DNA of 40,403 bases from Armatimonadetes bacterium 13_1_40CM_64_14 (GCA_001917855.1 MNEU01000019.1:1-40403), one strand, 5' to 3'; shown: positions 1 to 9,684, counted from the stretch's first letter. The notes: generated by a model not told the origin, from the letters alone. Program-made: numbers and translations.

Positions 1-228
1 CGTCTGTTCGGACACTTCGTCGGCCATCTCCGCGTAGGTCTGGTGTTCTGTGGTCTTCACCTGGATGTTCGCCAACATGTTGGCCTCGATCTCGCGCAGA
101 AAGCTGACGATCTCGTCGGTCGGGAACTCGCCAAACTCCCCCGACTTCAGGCGGTGCACAAACTCCTCCAGCGGAACCATTTCGACCATGCAGAGTTGCT
201 CGTAGAGCTCCCAGAGCCGCTCGTTCAC
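1..228 (-). CDS. Hypothetical small protein, partial (3' end beyond window); GTG start
   Basis: Open minus-strand frame upstream of pyruvate kinase gene; translation begins (V/M)NERLWELYEQLCMVEMVPLEEFVHRLKSGEFGEFPTDEIVSFLREIEANMLANIQVKTTEHQTYAEMADEVSEQT. Confidence 0.45.
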   Translation of the reverse strand, partial: MNERLWELYEQLCMVEMVPLEEFVHRLKSGEFGEFPTDEIVSFLREIEANMLANIQVKTTEHQTYAEMADEVSEQT

Positions 229-309
229 GGTCGCCTCTCTCCCGCCGCAGAGCTGGACAAGTTGTGGGGCATGTTCGTGTGCGTGGGAAGGATTCCTCTC
301 CGATCGAGG

Positions 310-1680
310 TCAGGCGTCAGGCCGACGGATGCGGTGCATCTTCACGAAGTTCACTCGTCCGCGGAGGACCAGCGGCGCCGATCCGACGATGGTCACGGTA
401 TCTCCGACCTCCACCAGGCCGCGGCGCAGCAGTTCGTCTTCGAGGTGGTCGATCATCGCGTCGGTATTGTCCATGAAGGAGGTGGTGAAACTCTGCACCC
501 CCCACCACAACCCCAGGCGCCGCACCGTAGCTTCCTGCTCGGTGAAGGCGATCAAGGGTTCACGGGGGCGGAGCTTGGAGAGCAGTTGTGCGGTGAGCCC
601 GGATCGGGTGATGGCGACGATGGCGCGCACCCGACCTTCGTGGGCCAGGGCTGCGGCGGCGGTCGCAATCGACGCGGTGGTGCTGTGCTGCACGAGCCCA
701 TGGGAGCCAAAGATGGCGGGGTTAGAGGATTCTGCGACCCGCGCGATGCGATCCATCATCTGGACCGCCTCGACCGGGTACTCGCCTATAGCCGTCTCGG
801 CCGAGAGCATGACCGCGTCTGTTCCATCGAGGATGGCGTTGGCAACATCCGACGTCTCCGCGCGGGTGGGCCGCGGGCTGTGCACCATGGATTCCAGCAT
901 CTGGGTGGCGATGATCACCGGCTTGCCCACAGCATTGGCTTTGCTGGTGATGGTTTTCTGAAGCACCGGGCCCCACTCGGGGGCCAGCTCAACACCCAGA
1001 TCTCCGCGGGCCACCATCACGCCATCCGCTTCGGCGATGATTTCGTCTAGGGCAGTGATCGCTTCGGCCTTCCGCCGTACGAAACTTAGGGCAACGTAGT
1101 CGACCCCGAGGTGAAGGCCAAACTCCAGGTCTTTTCGGTCCTTCTCGGTTAACGAGGGGACATCCAAGGAGACATTGGGGAGGTTCACACCCTTCTGTTC
1201 GCGGAGGACTCCTCCCCGAACCACGCGCGTGGTGACCGATGACGCTGTCGTGGATTCGACGACGAGTTCCAGATTGCCGTCGTCTAAGAGGATACGGTTC
1301 CCCGCTTTGACGTCGCGAGGCAGTTGCGGGTAGTTAATCGAGGCCTCGCGGTCAGTGCCGAGGAGGTTAGTCGTCGTCAGCGTGAACAGCTGGCCCTCGC
1401 GGAGAGTAACGGCGCCATTAGAGAGGTGTCCGACGCGAATCTTGGGCCCGGCGAGATCCTGTATGACCGCTATAGGTCTACCGAGTTGCTGTTCTGTGTC
1501 CCGCACCAGGCCACAGATGCGAGCATGTTCGTCCGCTTCGCCATGAGAAAAGTTCAGGCGGACGACGTTGATGCCCGCTTCCAGCAAGGTCCGGATTCGC
1601 GCGGGGTCACTGGTGGCCGGCCCGAGGGTGGCGACGATACAGGTGCGGCGGCGCCACTCTTTCGGCGGGTGGAGGTCCAT
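310..1680 (-). CDS. pyk: Pyruvate kinase, apparently with an internal in-frame deletion
   Basis: CIVATLGPATSD, GINVVRLNFSHG, DGVMVARGDLGVEL, ATQMLESM, PTRAETSDVANAILDGTDAVMLSAETAIGEYP; the segment between LSFVRR and KAEAI is shorter than in canonical enzymes. Confidence 0.9.
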   Translation of the reverse strand: MDLHPPKEWRRRTCIVATLGPATSDPARIRTLLEAGINVVRLNFSHGEADEHARICGLVRDTEQQLGRPIAVIQDLAGPKIRVGHLSNGAVTLREGQLFTLTTTNLLGTDREASINYPQLPRDVKAGNRILLDDGNLELVVESTTASSVTTRVVRGGVLREQKGVNLPNVSLDVPSLTEKDRKDLEFGLHLGVDYVALSFVRRKAEAITALDEIIAEADGVMVARGDLGVELAPEWGPVLQKTITSKANAVGKPVIIATQMLESMVHSPRPTRAETSDVANAILDGTDAVMLSAETAIGEYPVEAVQMMDRIARVAESSNPAIFGSHGLVQHSTTASIATAAAALAHEGRVRAIVAITRSGLTAQLLSKLRPREPLIAFTEQEATVRRLGLWWGVQSFTTSFMDNTDAMIDHLEDELLRRGLVEVGDTVTIVGSAPLVLRGRVNFVKMHRIRRPDA

Positions 1681-1782
1681 CGGTTTGAGGGTGTTCGTCG
1701 CCAGCAGAATTCGTCCCTTGCTCAGTCAAGCGTGCCATCGGCCTTTGCCTCTGCGGGGGCGTTTGTTATCATGCATGTGCGG

Positions 1783-1857
1783 GCCGGCGTAGCTCAGTGG
1801 TAGAGCAGCGCACTCGTAATGCGCAGGTCATCGGTTCGAGTCCGATCGCCGGCTCCA
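1783..1857 (+). tRNA. tRNA-Thr (anticodon CGT), CCA encoded
   Basis: Full cloverleaf: GCCGGCG acceptor, GCTCAGTGGTAGAGC D-arm, GCGCA-CTCGTAA-TGCGC anticodon arm, ATCGGTTCGAGTCCGAT T-arm, CGCCGGC-T-CCA. Confidence 0.95.
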
Positions 1858-1858
1858 G
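1809..1858 (+). repeat. att copy 1 (3' half of tRNA-Thr plus CCAG)
   Basis: CGCACTCGTAATGCGCAGGTCATCGGTTCGAGTCCGATCGCCGGCTCCAG, repeated identically at 18419-18468. Confidence 0.85.
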
Positions 1859-1952
1859 TTCTATACGGATTTCTGCACGGTTTTTCTTTCGGGGTTTGCG
1901 GTCTCAATTGCACCCTAGTAGCACCGCGAAACGCGTCCTCGTAGCGCCTAAG
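1858..1952 (-). pseudogene. C-terminal remnant of a tyrosine integrase-like gene reading into the att core
   Basis: Minus-strand translation LRRYEDAFRGATRVQLRPQ...TGAGDRTRTDDLRIT aligns with the tail beside att copy 3 (LRKLEGAFDGATRVLLKPT...PGAGDRTRTDDLRIT). Confidence 0.45.
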
Positions 1953-2177
1953 ACCGTCGCCGCCCCGACCCACCATCGGTTGTCGGGCGTACATTCGGTC
2001 ATACGGTTCCGTGCGACAACCATCCCCCCTGGCGTCCGAAACTTCCTAGGCTTGCATGAGCGCGGTCCATTCCCACCCGCTCCGTAACTCCATGGCTGGA
2101 CAATAACAGGAGGTGACGCACGCACGGCGGAACTTGCCCCCGAGTCCGGATTGGAGCAACGAAGGGAGTCGTGACCT

Positions 2178-3557
2178 ATGCGGTATGAAGTCGTCGTTGC
2201 GGGTGGCCTCCTGGTAACGGGTCAGGGTGTAGTGGAGGCACACTTGGGCATTACCGGCGGGAGGATTGTCGCTATCGCGCAGGAGCCACTGACTGGCGAT
2301 GAGATGATCGACGCACGCCAGCGTGTCATTCTTCCAGGAGCGGTCGACCTTCACGTGCACTTCAACGACCCCGGACGCGCTCACTGGGAAGGGTGGGGCC
2401 CTGGGAGTCGCGCTGCCGCTGCGGGCGGCGTGACGTCTGTCGTGGACATGCCGCTCAACTGCCTGCCGCCAGTGACCACTGTCGAGGCCCTTCGGGCGAA
2501 ACTTGCTGCCGCGTCCGGGCAGTCCATGGTGGACTACGCGCTGTGGGGCGGGCTGATTACCGACAATCGCGAGCACCTCGCCGGTCTGGCCGATGGAGGT
2601 GTGATCGGGTTCAAGGCTTTCATGAGCCACAGCAGCACAGAGGAGTTCACACATGTCGAGGACGGCGTGTTGTTCGATGGACTGCTCCGTCTCCGAGAAT
2701 TGGGACACTTCCTGGCCGTCCACGCGGAGAGCAACGCGATCACCCAGGATCGGATGCGCCGGTTGCAGGCGTCAGGCCGCCGGGATCGGCGCGCGTGGGG
2801 CGAGGCCCGGCCGCCAATCGCGGAACTCGAAGCTATTCACCGGATACTGTTCCTGGCCAGACAGGCGAACTGCCCAGTCCACATCGTACACATGAGCCTG
2901 CCGGAAGGAGCCGAGATGATCCACGCGGCCCGTACCGGCGGGCAGGCGGTGACCGTGGAAACGTGCGCGCACTATCTGTCATTGACTGAAAACGATCTCA
3001 TACGTCTGGGTCCTGTGGCCAAGTGCGCGCCGCCGTTGCGCGACCCTGATCGACAGCGCGGCCTGTGGGAGGCGGTGCTGGACGGCCGTATCGACTGCAT
3101 CACTTCCGACCACTCGCCGTGTCCTGTCGAAGATAAGGCCCGCGGCGAGGACGACATTTGGGCGGCCTGGGGCGGCATCACGGGGATCCAAACGCTCGTG
3201 CCGCTGATGCTGACGGAGGGAGTGCATCGACGAGGCCTGGGTCTGGAACGGCTGGTCGCATTGCTGTCCACCACTCCGGCGAAGATCGCCGGCCTGTGGC
3301 CCCGGAAGGGGGAGATCCGCCTGGGCGCCGACGCCGATCTGCTCGTCGTGGAGCTGGAGCGTCCCTGGCGGGTGGAGGCGGAATGGTTGTATTCACGTCA
3401 CCGGCAGTCCCCATTCATCAGCCGGGAGTCGATCGGGTGGATTGAGCGCGTGTTGCTACGCGGTCGAACGATCGCCCTCGACGGCCGGGTGGTAGACGAG
3501 CCGCACGGGGAGTGGCTCCGCCCCGTGCGGTCGGGACGAGGAGGAGCAGAATCGTGA
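2178..3557 (+). CDS. Dihydroorotase/allantoinase-like cyclic amidohydrolase
   Basis: LPGAVDLHVHFNDPGR, GGVTSVVDMPLN, GFKAFMSHSS, VHAESN, VHIVHMS, ETCAHYLSLT, KCAPPLR, CITSDHSPCP. Confidence 0.85.
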   Translation: MRYEVVVAGGLLVTGQGVVEAHLGITGGRIVAIAQEPLTGDEMIDARQRVILPGAVDLHVHFNDPGRAHWEGWGPGSRAAAAGGVTSVVDMPLNCLPPVTTVEALRAKLAAASGQSMVDYALWGGLITDNREHLAGLADGGVIGFKAFMSHSSTEEFTHVEDGVLFDGLLRLRELGHFLAVHAESNAITQDRMRRLQASGRRDRRAWGEARPPIAELEAIHRILFLARQANCPVHIVHMSLPEGAEMIHAARTGGQAVTVETCAHYLSLTENDLIRLGPVAKCAPPLRDPDRQRGLWEAVLDGRIDCITSDHSPCPVEDKARGEDDIWAAWGGITGIQTLVPLMLTEGVHRRGLGLERLVALLSTTPAKIAGLWPRKGEIRLGADADLLVVELERPWRVEAEWLYSRHRQSPFISRESIGWIERVLLRGRTIALDGRVVDEPHGEWLRPVRSGRGGAES

Positions 3558-3568
3558 AGGGCGAAAAC

Positions 3569-3580
3569 CATATTAATATG
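3569..3580. promoter_or_regulatory. Perfect 12-bp palindrome CATATTAATATG just upstream of gntR; candidate operator or -10 region
   Basis: AT-only core in GC-rich context, ending 7 bp before the ATG at 3587. Confidence 0.4.
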
Positions 3581-3586
3581 TAAATC

Positions 3587-4438
3587 ATGCCTCCCAAGAC
3601 TCCTTCGCCCTTCCCGATGACTCCGGAGGCGTCGCTTACCCGCGATGCCGGCCGGCCTTACTACGAGCGGCTGAAGCACTCGATCACCGCGATGATCGAG
3701 ACTGGCCTCCTCAAGGACGGGGATCGCGTGCCAAGCACGCAGGATCTCTGTCGGCGGTTCGGCGTCAGCCACATCACTGTCACCAAGGCGCTGCAGGATC
3801 TCGCGCGCGAGGGCGTTCTCTCGCGGGTCCAGGGCAAAGGCACCTTCGTGAGTGGCCGGCCAATCGAACGACGCCTGACCAACTTGGTGTCTTTCACCCG
3901 CGAGATGGCCCGCCAGGGGTTGGTTGTGCGCTCGCGCGTCCTGAGCGTGCACGAGCGCGCCAGCACGCCTGGCCTCAACCGTCGCTTCGGCCGCCCAGCT
4001 GAAGAGTCGGCGCGTTACATCGAGATCAAACGCCTGCGATTCGTGGCCGGGACGCCGGCATGCGTAGCTACGTCGATTTTCCCGGAGGCGATAGGAGGCC
4101 GTCTAGCCGGCCTGCCGCTAGAAAATGCGTCATTCTATGACCTGCTTGAGCGTGAATTCGGCTTGCGCTTGCTCCGGGAGGAGCGGTGGATCACGCCTAT
4201 TGTGGCGACACCCCCGCTGGCGCGGCTGCTGGAGGTGCCCCGAGGCGCACCGCTGTTCCGACTGGAAGGTCTGACCTTCTTGGAAGGCGATATCCCCGTC
4301 GAGTTGACCGATAGCGTCTTCCGGGGTGATCGATTTCGCTTTGTTGCGAACTTGTTCCGCTTTGTGGGAAACCAAGAGCGCGAGGACGCCACGGCCGTGG
4401 TCGTTCCGTCGCAGCACGGGAGGGGGGAAGCAAGATGA
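3587..4438 (+). CDS. GntR family (HutC/UTRA type) transcriptional regulator
   Basis: wHTH GDRVPSTQDLCRRFGVSHITVTKALQDLAREGVLSRVQGKGTFV; UTRA-like C-terminal region. Confidence 0.9.
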   Translation: MPPKTPSPFPMTPEASLTRDAGRPYYERLKHSITAMIETGLLKDGDRVPSTQDLCRRFGVSHITVTKALQDLAREGVLSRVQGKGTFVSGRPIERRLTNLVSFTREMARQGLVVRSRVLSVHERASTPGLNRRFGRPAEESARYIEIKRLRFVAGTPACVATSIFPEAIGGRLAGLPLENASFYDLLEREFGLRLLREERWITPIVATPPLARLLEVPRGAPLFRLEGLTFLEGDIPVELTDSVFRGDRFRFVANLFRFVGNQEREDATAVVVPSQHGRGEAR

Positions 4439-5484
4439 GACAGGCAGTGATACTGGGGCTGTGCTTTGGAGTGCTTGGTGCAATGATGGTCGCACCGCCG
4501 CTCAGCGGGCAATCCGGCGAAATCGTCATGATCAGCTACGCCGGGCCGTCGCAGGAACCACATCGATTCTATCTGGTTGAGCCGTTCCAGCAAGCGCATC
4601 CGGGTCTGACAGTCCGGTTAGTGCCCGACGAGGCGGGGGAGTATGTGGCGCGCGTGCAGGCCGCGCTCGCCGCGAGCCGGCCGTCGCCGGTGGACCTGGC
4701 GCCCAACGGTGAGCCGCCCCACCTGCGTCTGATCGGGCTCGGGCTGCTGGAGCGTACCAACACCGACCTGGTGCCGAACCTCAAGCTCGCGTATCAAGCT
4801 TTCGTAGAGAAGAGCCAGGGCTACGGCGTGCCGGCGACCTATTCGTTGATCGGCATCGCCTACAATAGCCAGAAGGTCACAAAGGTCCCGACCTCCTGGA
4901 AAGACTTGTGGGACCCCGCGTACCGGGGCAAGGTAGGGCTGACGTCATCATCCAGCAACCTGGGCCTAGGCTTCCTAGTGGCAGCGGCCAAGATGAATGG
5001 TGGGGATGAAGCGAATCTGGAGCCCGCGTGGCAGGCGATCAGATCGCTCCAGCCGTTCGTCATCGCGCCGAATCCGACGGCACTCGCCCAATTGTTCGAG
5101 CGCGAAGAGATCGTCATCGCACCACTGTGGAGCACGGACGCCGCGGTGCTCGCCAGCAAGGGCCTGCCGATCAAATTCGTGAAACCGCAGCCAGGTGCGA
5201 TCGCTATCGTGTCGTTCCTGAGTATCATCAAGGGAAGCCAGTTCACGCAGATCGCACACGAGTTACTTAATCGCGTGCTCAGCGAAGAGTATCAAAGCAA
5301 AGCGGCCGCTAAGCCATACTTCTTCGGTCCTACTAACGTGAAAGTCGCAGTGCCACCAGAAGCGGCCGACTACATCCCCACGACGCTAAATGAGATCCGC
5401 CGCCTGCAAACCGTAAACTGGCCCGTGATAGTTCCTGTGCGCGCGGCGATCGTTGAGCGCTGGAACCGCGAGTTTGCCCGTTAG
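4435..5484 (+). CDS. ABC transporter substrate-binding protein (spermidine/putrescine/opine-like)
   Basis: Signal peptide; YGVPATYSLIGIAYNSQKV, SWKDLWDPAYRGKVGL; start overlaps the gntR stop. Confidence 0.85.
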   Translation: MRQAVILGLCFGVLGAMMVAPPLSGQSGEIVMISYAGPSQEPHRFYLVEPFQQAHPGLTVRLVPDEAGEYVARVQAALAASRPSPVDLAPNGEPPHLRLIGLGLLERTNTDLVPNLKLAYQAFVEKSQGYGVPATYSLIGIAYNSQKVTKVPTSWKDLWDPAYRGKVGLTSSSSNLGLGFLVAAAKMNGGDEANLEPAWQAIRSLQPFVIAPNPTALAQLFEREEIVIAPLWSTDAAVLASKGLPIKFVKPQPGAIAIVSFLSIIKGSQFTQIAHELLNRVLSEEYQSKAAAKPYFFGPTNVKVAVPPEAADYIPTTLNEIRRLQTVNWPVIVPVRAAIVERWNREFAR

Positions 5485-5489
5485 GCAGG

Positions 5490-6356
5490 ATGCGATCCCC
5501 ACGGGTCGGGACGTGGCATCAGGCAGAGCTCGCCGCCCCGGCTGTAGTGTTTCTAATCATCTTCCTGGCGATCCCACTGCTGCTGCTGTTCGCGTTTGGA
5601 CTGGTTGACATCCGCGCGGCCCGGGTTGTGCCCGGCTCCTGGACGTTAGAACACTACGCGCGGATCCTGGGCGATCCATTCTACTACCGTATTTTCCTGC
5701 GTACGTTCTGGATGGGCCTGGGTGCGACGATCTTCTGCCTGCTCTTCGGCTATCCGGTCGCCTACCTCTTTACCCGCGTGGGGCCCGCGGCGCGACAGGT
5801 TCTGCTCGTCCTGATTCTAGCGCCGCTGCTGACGAACGCGGTCGTGCGGACGTTTGGCTGGATGATCATTCTGGGTGGACAGAAAGGTCTAATCAACGCC
5901 CTGCTGCTGCGCGTGGGGCTGATCGACGAGCCGGTCAGAATTCTCTACACGATGAGCGGCGTGCTGATCGGCCTGACGCAAATCCAGCTCCCGTTCATGA
6001 TCCTGCCGGTCATCGCCGCCTTGGAGGGACAGGACCGTAGCTTGCAGGAGGCCGCGGCCGGGCTGGGTGCCACGTGGGCGCAGACCTTTTTCCATGTCGT
6101 CGTGCCGCTGAGCATGCCCGGTGTGCTCACCGGATCCGCGCTTGTCTTCGTGATTTCGTACACGAACTTTGCTGTACCGGCGCTGCTGGGCGGCGGATCG
6201 TTCGCCGTGATCCCTACCTTTATCTTCGAACAGATCTCGGCACTGCTGCAGTGGAATAACGGCGCTGTCCTTTCGTCGCTGCTGCTGGGTACGGCCATGG
6301 TCATGTTGTGGCTATTCAATCGAGCCTCGGCCCGACTGCTGCGGTGGACGCGGTGA
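5490..6356 (+). CDS. ABC transporter permease (PotB-like)
   Basis: Multiple TM segments; EAAAGLGATWAQTFFHVVVPLSMPGVLTG EAA motif. Confidence 0.9.
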   Translation: MRSPRVGTWHQAELAAPAVVFLIIFLAIPLLLLFAFGLVDIRAARVVPGSWTLEHYARILGDPFYYRIFLRTFWMGLGATIFCLLFGYPVAYLFTRVGPAARQVLLVLILAPLLTNAVVRTFGWMIILGGQKGLINALLLRVGLIDEPVRILYTMSGVLIGLTQIQLPFMILPVIAALEGQDRSLQEAAAGLGATWAQTFFHVVVPLSMPGVLTGSALVFVISYTNFAVPALLGGGSFAVIPTFIFEQISALLQWNNGAVLSSLLLGTAMVMLWLFNRASARLLRWTR

Positions 6357-7183
6357 GGCGGCCGCGCGCCCCGGCAGGCGACCTGTTGCTGACGGCGGCA
6401 CTCGGCGCGCTGAGCGGTGTATCTCTGCTTGCGCTGGTGTTTCCGAGCGTGCTGGTGGTAATCACGTCGTTCAACGCCTCAGACTTCCTAACGTTTCCGC
6501 CGCAGGGGTGGTCACTCCGCTGGTACCAGGCCATGGCCGGCAACTGGGAAGTCCGCCAGGCGGCGACGCTGAGTCTGAAGGTCGCCGCCTTGGTCGTAGC
6601 GATCGACCTGCTGCTTGGCGTCCCTGCAGCGTTCCCGCTGACGCGCACCCGCTTCCGCGGCCGAGAGCTGGTCAGGACGTTCCTCTTCTCCCCATTGATG
6701 CTACCCGGTATCGTCATCGGCATCGGACTGCTATTTTTTTTCATGCTGCTGGGATGGTCCTTGTCGCTCCCGCTGCTCGTGATCAGCCATGTGGTCGTGA
6801 CCCTGCCGTTCATCGTGAGCATGACAAGCGCGCGCCTGGCGGCTCTTGACCCCACGTACGAGGAGGCGGCCTTGAGCCTCGGCGCAAGTCAGGTGCAGAA
6901 GTTCGCGCACATTGTCTTGCCGCAACTGTGGTCGGGCATCGCTGCAGGCGCAGCCTTCGCCTTTTTGCTGTCGTTCGACAACTTCACGGTCTCGCTGTTC
7001 ACAGCCAGCGACCGACTGCGACCGCTGCCTATCGTGCTGTTCTACCTGTTGCGGTACGACATCAACCCGCTGGTGGGTGCGGTATCCAGCCTGGAAATCG
7101 GACTGGCGCTGTTCGTACTGCTGGTCGGTAGCCGCCTGCTGGGCCTGGCCCGGCTGACACAGTTGAGTCGGAGGGTCACGTGA
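6353..7183 (+). CDS. ABC transporter permease (PotC-like); GTG start overlapping upstream stop
   Basis: EEAALSLGASQVQKFAHIVLPQLWSGIAAG EAA motif; GTGA overlap at 6353-6356. Confidence 0.88.
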   Translation: MRRPRAPAGDLLLTAALGALSGVSLLALVFPSVLVVITSFNASDFLTFPPQGWSLRWYQAMAGNWEVRQAATLSLKVAALVVAIDLLLGVPAAFPLTRTRFRGRELVRTFLFSPLMLPGIVIGIGLLFFFMLLGWSLSLPLLVISHVVVTLPFIVSMTSARLAALDPTYEEAALSLGASQVQKFAHIVLPQLWSGIAAGAAFAFLLSFDNFTVSLFTASDRLRPLPIVLFYLLRYDINPLVGAVSSLEIGLALFVLLVGSRLLGLARLTQLSRRVT

Positions 7184-8478
7184 CCTCGCCGGTCCTGTAC
7201 CTCGCCGATACGCTGATCGACGGCACTGGGTCGGCGCCGCAGCGACGTGGTGCCGTTTTGGTCGATGGAGAACGTATCGCCGCGGTAGGCGAGCAGGCGC
7301 GGGCCGCGGCACCAGCGGGTGTGCACGTCGTCGAATTGGCCGGCTGCACCCTGCTGCCCGGGCTGATCGATGCGCACCTGCACCTCGACGGGTGGCGCAG
7401 CCTCAATCGGACCGACTGGGTCCTCATGGACGATGGCCTGCGCGCGATCGACGCTGCGCATGACGCTGCCCGGATGCTGGCCGCCGGGTTCACCAGCGTG
7501 CGCGACATGGGCAGCGTAGCCGCGGTCTCGCTCAGGGAGGCTGTACGGGCAGGTGAGGTGCCCGGGCCGCGGATGCAGGTCGCCGTAAAAGGGATCTATC
7601 AGACCGGCGGGCAGGGCGACCGGGCATGGCTGCCCCTGGACATGGTGCGAGCGCGCGAGTCGTGCCGCCTCGCCGACGGCCCGGACGATTGCCGCCGGGC
7701 CGTACGCGAGATGGTCCGTGCGGGCGCCGACGTCATCAAGATCGCTGCATCTGGAGGCCCGCGTTCGATGGTGCCGCACTTCTCGCCCGAAGAGCTGGCC
7801 GCACTGGTGGATGAGGCCCACCGGATGGGGTTCCGCGTGGCCTGCCACGCACTTGGGGCGGTGGCGATCCGCAACGCGGTCGACGCGGGTGTGGACAGCA
7901 TCGAGCACGGCTACGGACTTGACGCGGCCACAGCAGAGCGGATGGCGCAGCGCGGCACCTTTCTCGTATGCGACCTGTTGATGCGCGAGCGATACGCCAC
8001 ACGCGGGCCCGCGTTTAGGTATCCGCAGGCCGAGGCGGACGCGGCAGCCCGTGCCCTGGAGACCGGCATGGCTTCGCTGCGGCTGGCACATGAAGCGGGC
8101 GTGCGCGTCGCATTCGGGACAGATTACGGCGGGCAGCCGATCCTGCCGCCCAATGAACTCGCCGACGGACTGCTGCTGATGATTGAGGCGGGCCTCTCCG
8201 CGCTTGAGGCGATCCGTGCCGCAACAGCCACAGCCGCCGCCGTGATGGGATGGGAGGATCGGCTCGGGACGCTCCAGGCTGGCCGGCTGGCCGACATGAT
8301 CGCAGTGTCCGCCGACCCCCTCATGGATCTCCACATCGTTCGTCGGCCGGTCCTGGTGATGCAGGGTGGCCGACTGATTCCGCCGGACGTCGGCACCTGG
8401 CCGCGCGAGGCACAGGTGCCGTCCACTCACCGCCAGGGAGCGATGACACTCCCCATGGCCCCGGTGGAACAGAGATGA
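7180..8478 (+). CDS. Amidohydrolase (imidazolonepropionase/prolidase-like)
   Basis: LLPGLIDAHLHLDGW, GFTSVRDMG, DVIKIAASGG, ACHALG, SIEHGYGL, FGTDYGG, GRLADMIAVSADPL. Confidence 0.85.
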   Translation: MTSPVLYLADTLIDGTGSAPQRRGAVLVDGERIAAVGEQARAAAPAGVHVVELAGCTLLPGLIDAHLHLDGWRSLNRTDWVLMDDGLRAIDAAHDAARMLAAGFTSVRDMGSVAAVSLREAVRAGEVPGPRMQVAVKGIYQTGGQGDRAWLPLDMVRARESCRLADGPDDCRRAVREMVRAGADVIKIAASGGPRSMVPHFSPEELAALVDEAHRMGFRVACHALGAVAIRNAVDAGVDSIEHGYGLDAATAERMAQRGTFLVCDLLMRERYATRGPAFRYPQAEADAAARALETGMASLRLAHEAGVRVAFGTDYGGQPILPPNELADGLLLMIEAGLSALEAIRAATATAAAVMGWEDRLGTLQAGRLADMIAVSADPLMDLHIVRRPVLVMQGGRLIPPDVGTWPREAQVPSTHRQGAMTLPMAPVEQR

Positions 8479-9632
8479 CAGCCGGTATCCTGGAGCGCCT
8501 AGTCGACATCGGGGGATCCTTCGATCTGCCGACCCTAGTGCGGTGTGTCGCCGAGACCACCGGCCCTGCGTGGGCCGCGGCGCTGCCCGCCGATCGCGCC
8601 CGAGTCTTTCGGCGTGTAGTGATCAGTGGGTGCGGTGATTCGCTCTTCGCGGCGACCTCGGCGCGCCTCGCGCTGGAGCGTTTCAGCGGTCTGCCTTGCG
8701 AGCCGATGGATGCGCTAGAGTGTGGGCGATACGAGGCGGCGCGCTTTGGGCCGGATGTGCTGGTCCTGGGGATCTCCAACTCTGGAACGACCTCACGAGT
8801 GATCGAATCGATCGTGCTGGCGGCACGAGCCAGAGCTGCAACCGTGGCGCTGACCGGCGCCGCCGACTCGCCCCTGGAGCGCGCGGCCGGGGCCGCTGTC
8901 GTTCGCGCCATTGTCGGGGCCGGGGACCGGGAAAGTCCCACGGCGCGTGTTGAACGCCACCTCGGAGAGTATGTAGGGACGGTCGCGGCGCTCTTTCATC
9001 TGGCGCTGTGGCTGGGCGAAGCGCGAGGAATGACGAGTACGCGCGACACGCGCCACCAAGTCGAGGCAATCGAGGCCGCTGCTGCGGTCGCGCAGCGAGC
9101 GCTTGTCGACGCCCCACCACAGGTTGTGCATGCCCTCGAACTCTTGGGCAACGCTGACCGCATCTTCTACCTCGGGGCGGGTCCAGCATACGGAACCGCG
9201 CTGTTCGGTGCCGCCAAGCTGGTGGAGGAAGTGCCGATGTGCGGTGTGCCGCAGCACCTAGAAGAGTGGGCGCATCTGGAATACTTCCTGACGATGATCG
9301 AAGGAAAGCATTCGCGTGCCGTGGTAGTGGCGCCGCCCGGCGATAGCACCGACCGCGTGGTCGAGATCATTCAAGCCATCCGAGAGGACCACGGCATCGC
9401 AGTGGCAGTGACGCATCCCCGCGAGGACGCGGTTTGTCAGACTGCAGCCACGACCATCGCGGTGGACGGCACCATCTGGGAGGGATACGCACCGATACCC
9501 TACGTTGTTCCGGTGCAGCTGCTGAGTATCGCGCTGGCGTTGCACGCCGGGCAGGCGGTGGTGCCACTGGGCCGCCGTGACGGTGGCCGCCTCATCCGCG
9601 GCAGCGCCATACGCGGGCTGCCACACGCGTGA
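8475..9632 (+). CDS. SIS (sugar isomerase) domain protein 1, possible FrlB/FraB-like deglycase
   Basis: ISGCGDSLFAATSARLA, GISNSGTTSRVIE, FYLGAGPAYGTALFGAAKLVEE, HLEEWAHLEYF; ATGA overlap with upstream gene. Confidence 0.82.
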   Translation: MTAGILERLVDIGGSFDLPTLVRCVAETTGPAWAAALPADRARVFRRVVISGCGDSLFAATSARLALERFSGLPCEPMDALECGRYEAARFGPDVLVLGISNSGTTSRVIESIVLAARARAATVALTGAADSPLERAAGAAVVRAIVGAGDRESPTARVERHLGEYVGTVAALFHLALWLGEARGMTSTRDTRHQVEAIEAAAAVAQRALVDAPPQVVHALELLGNADRIFYLGAGPAYGTALFGAAKLVEEVPMCGVPQHLEEWAHLEYFLTMIEGKHSRAVVVAPPGDSTDRVVEIIQAIREDHGIAVAVTHPREDAVCQTAATTIAVDGTIWEGYAPIPYVVPVQLLSIALALHAGQAVVPLGRRDGGRLIRGSAIRGLPHA

Positions 9633-9684
9633 GCGGGGTGGGGTCGGTGCGGAGCGGGGCGTTTGCGGAAGGGTGGCCTGACCG

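Noticed and set aside
1794-1994. ORFs containing GAGDRTRTDDLRIT (1794-1994, 24610-24927) as real expressed genes
   Set aside because: The peptide is the antisense translation of the tRNA 3' end; only the adjacent integrase-like tail is potentially meaningful, as a remnant.
7042-8430. Long antisense ORFs (e.g. 7042-8430 -, 27871-28905 +, 31218-32387 +)
   Set aside because: They lie opposite well-supported genes, have Arg/His/Gly/Pro-rich low-information translations and show no family motifs; typical of GC-rich DNA.
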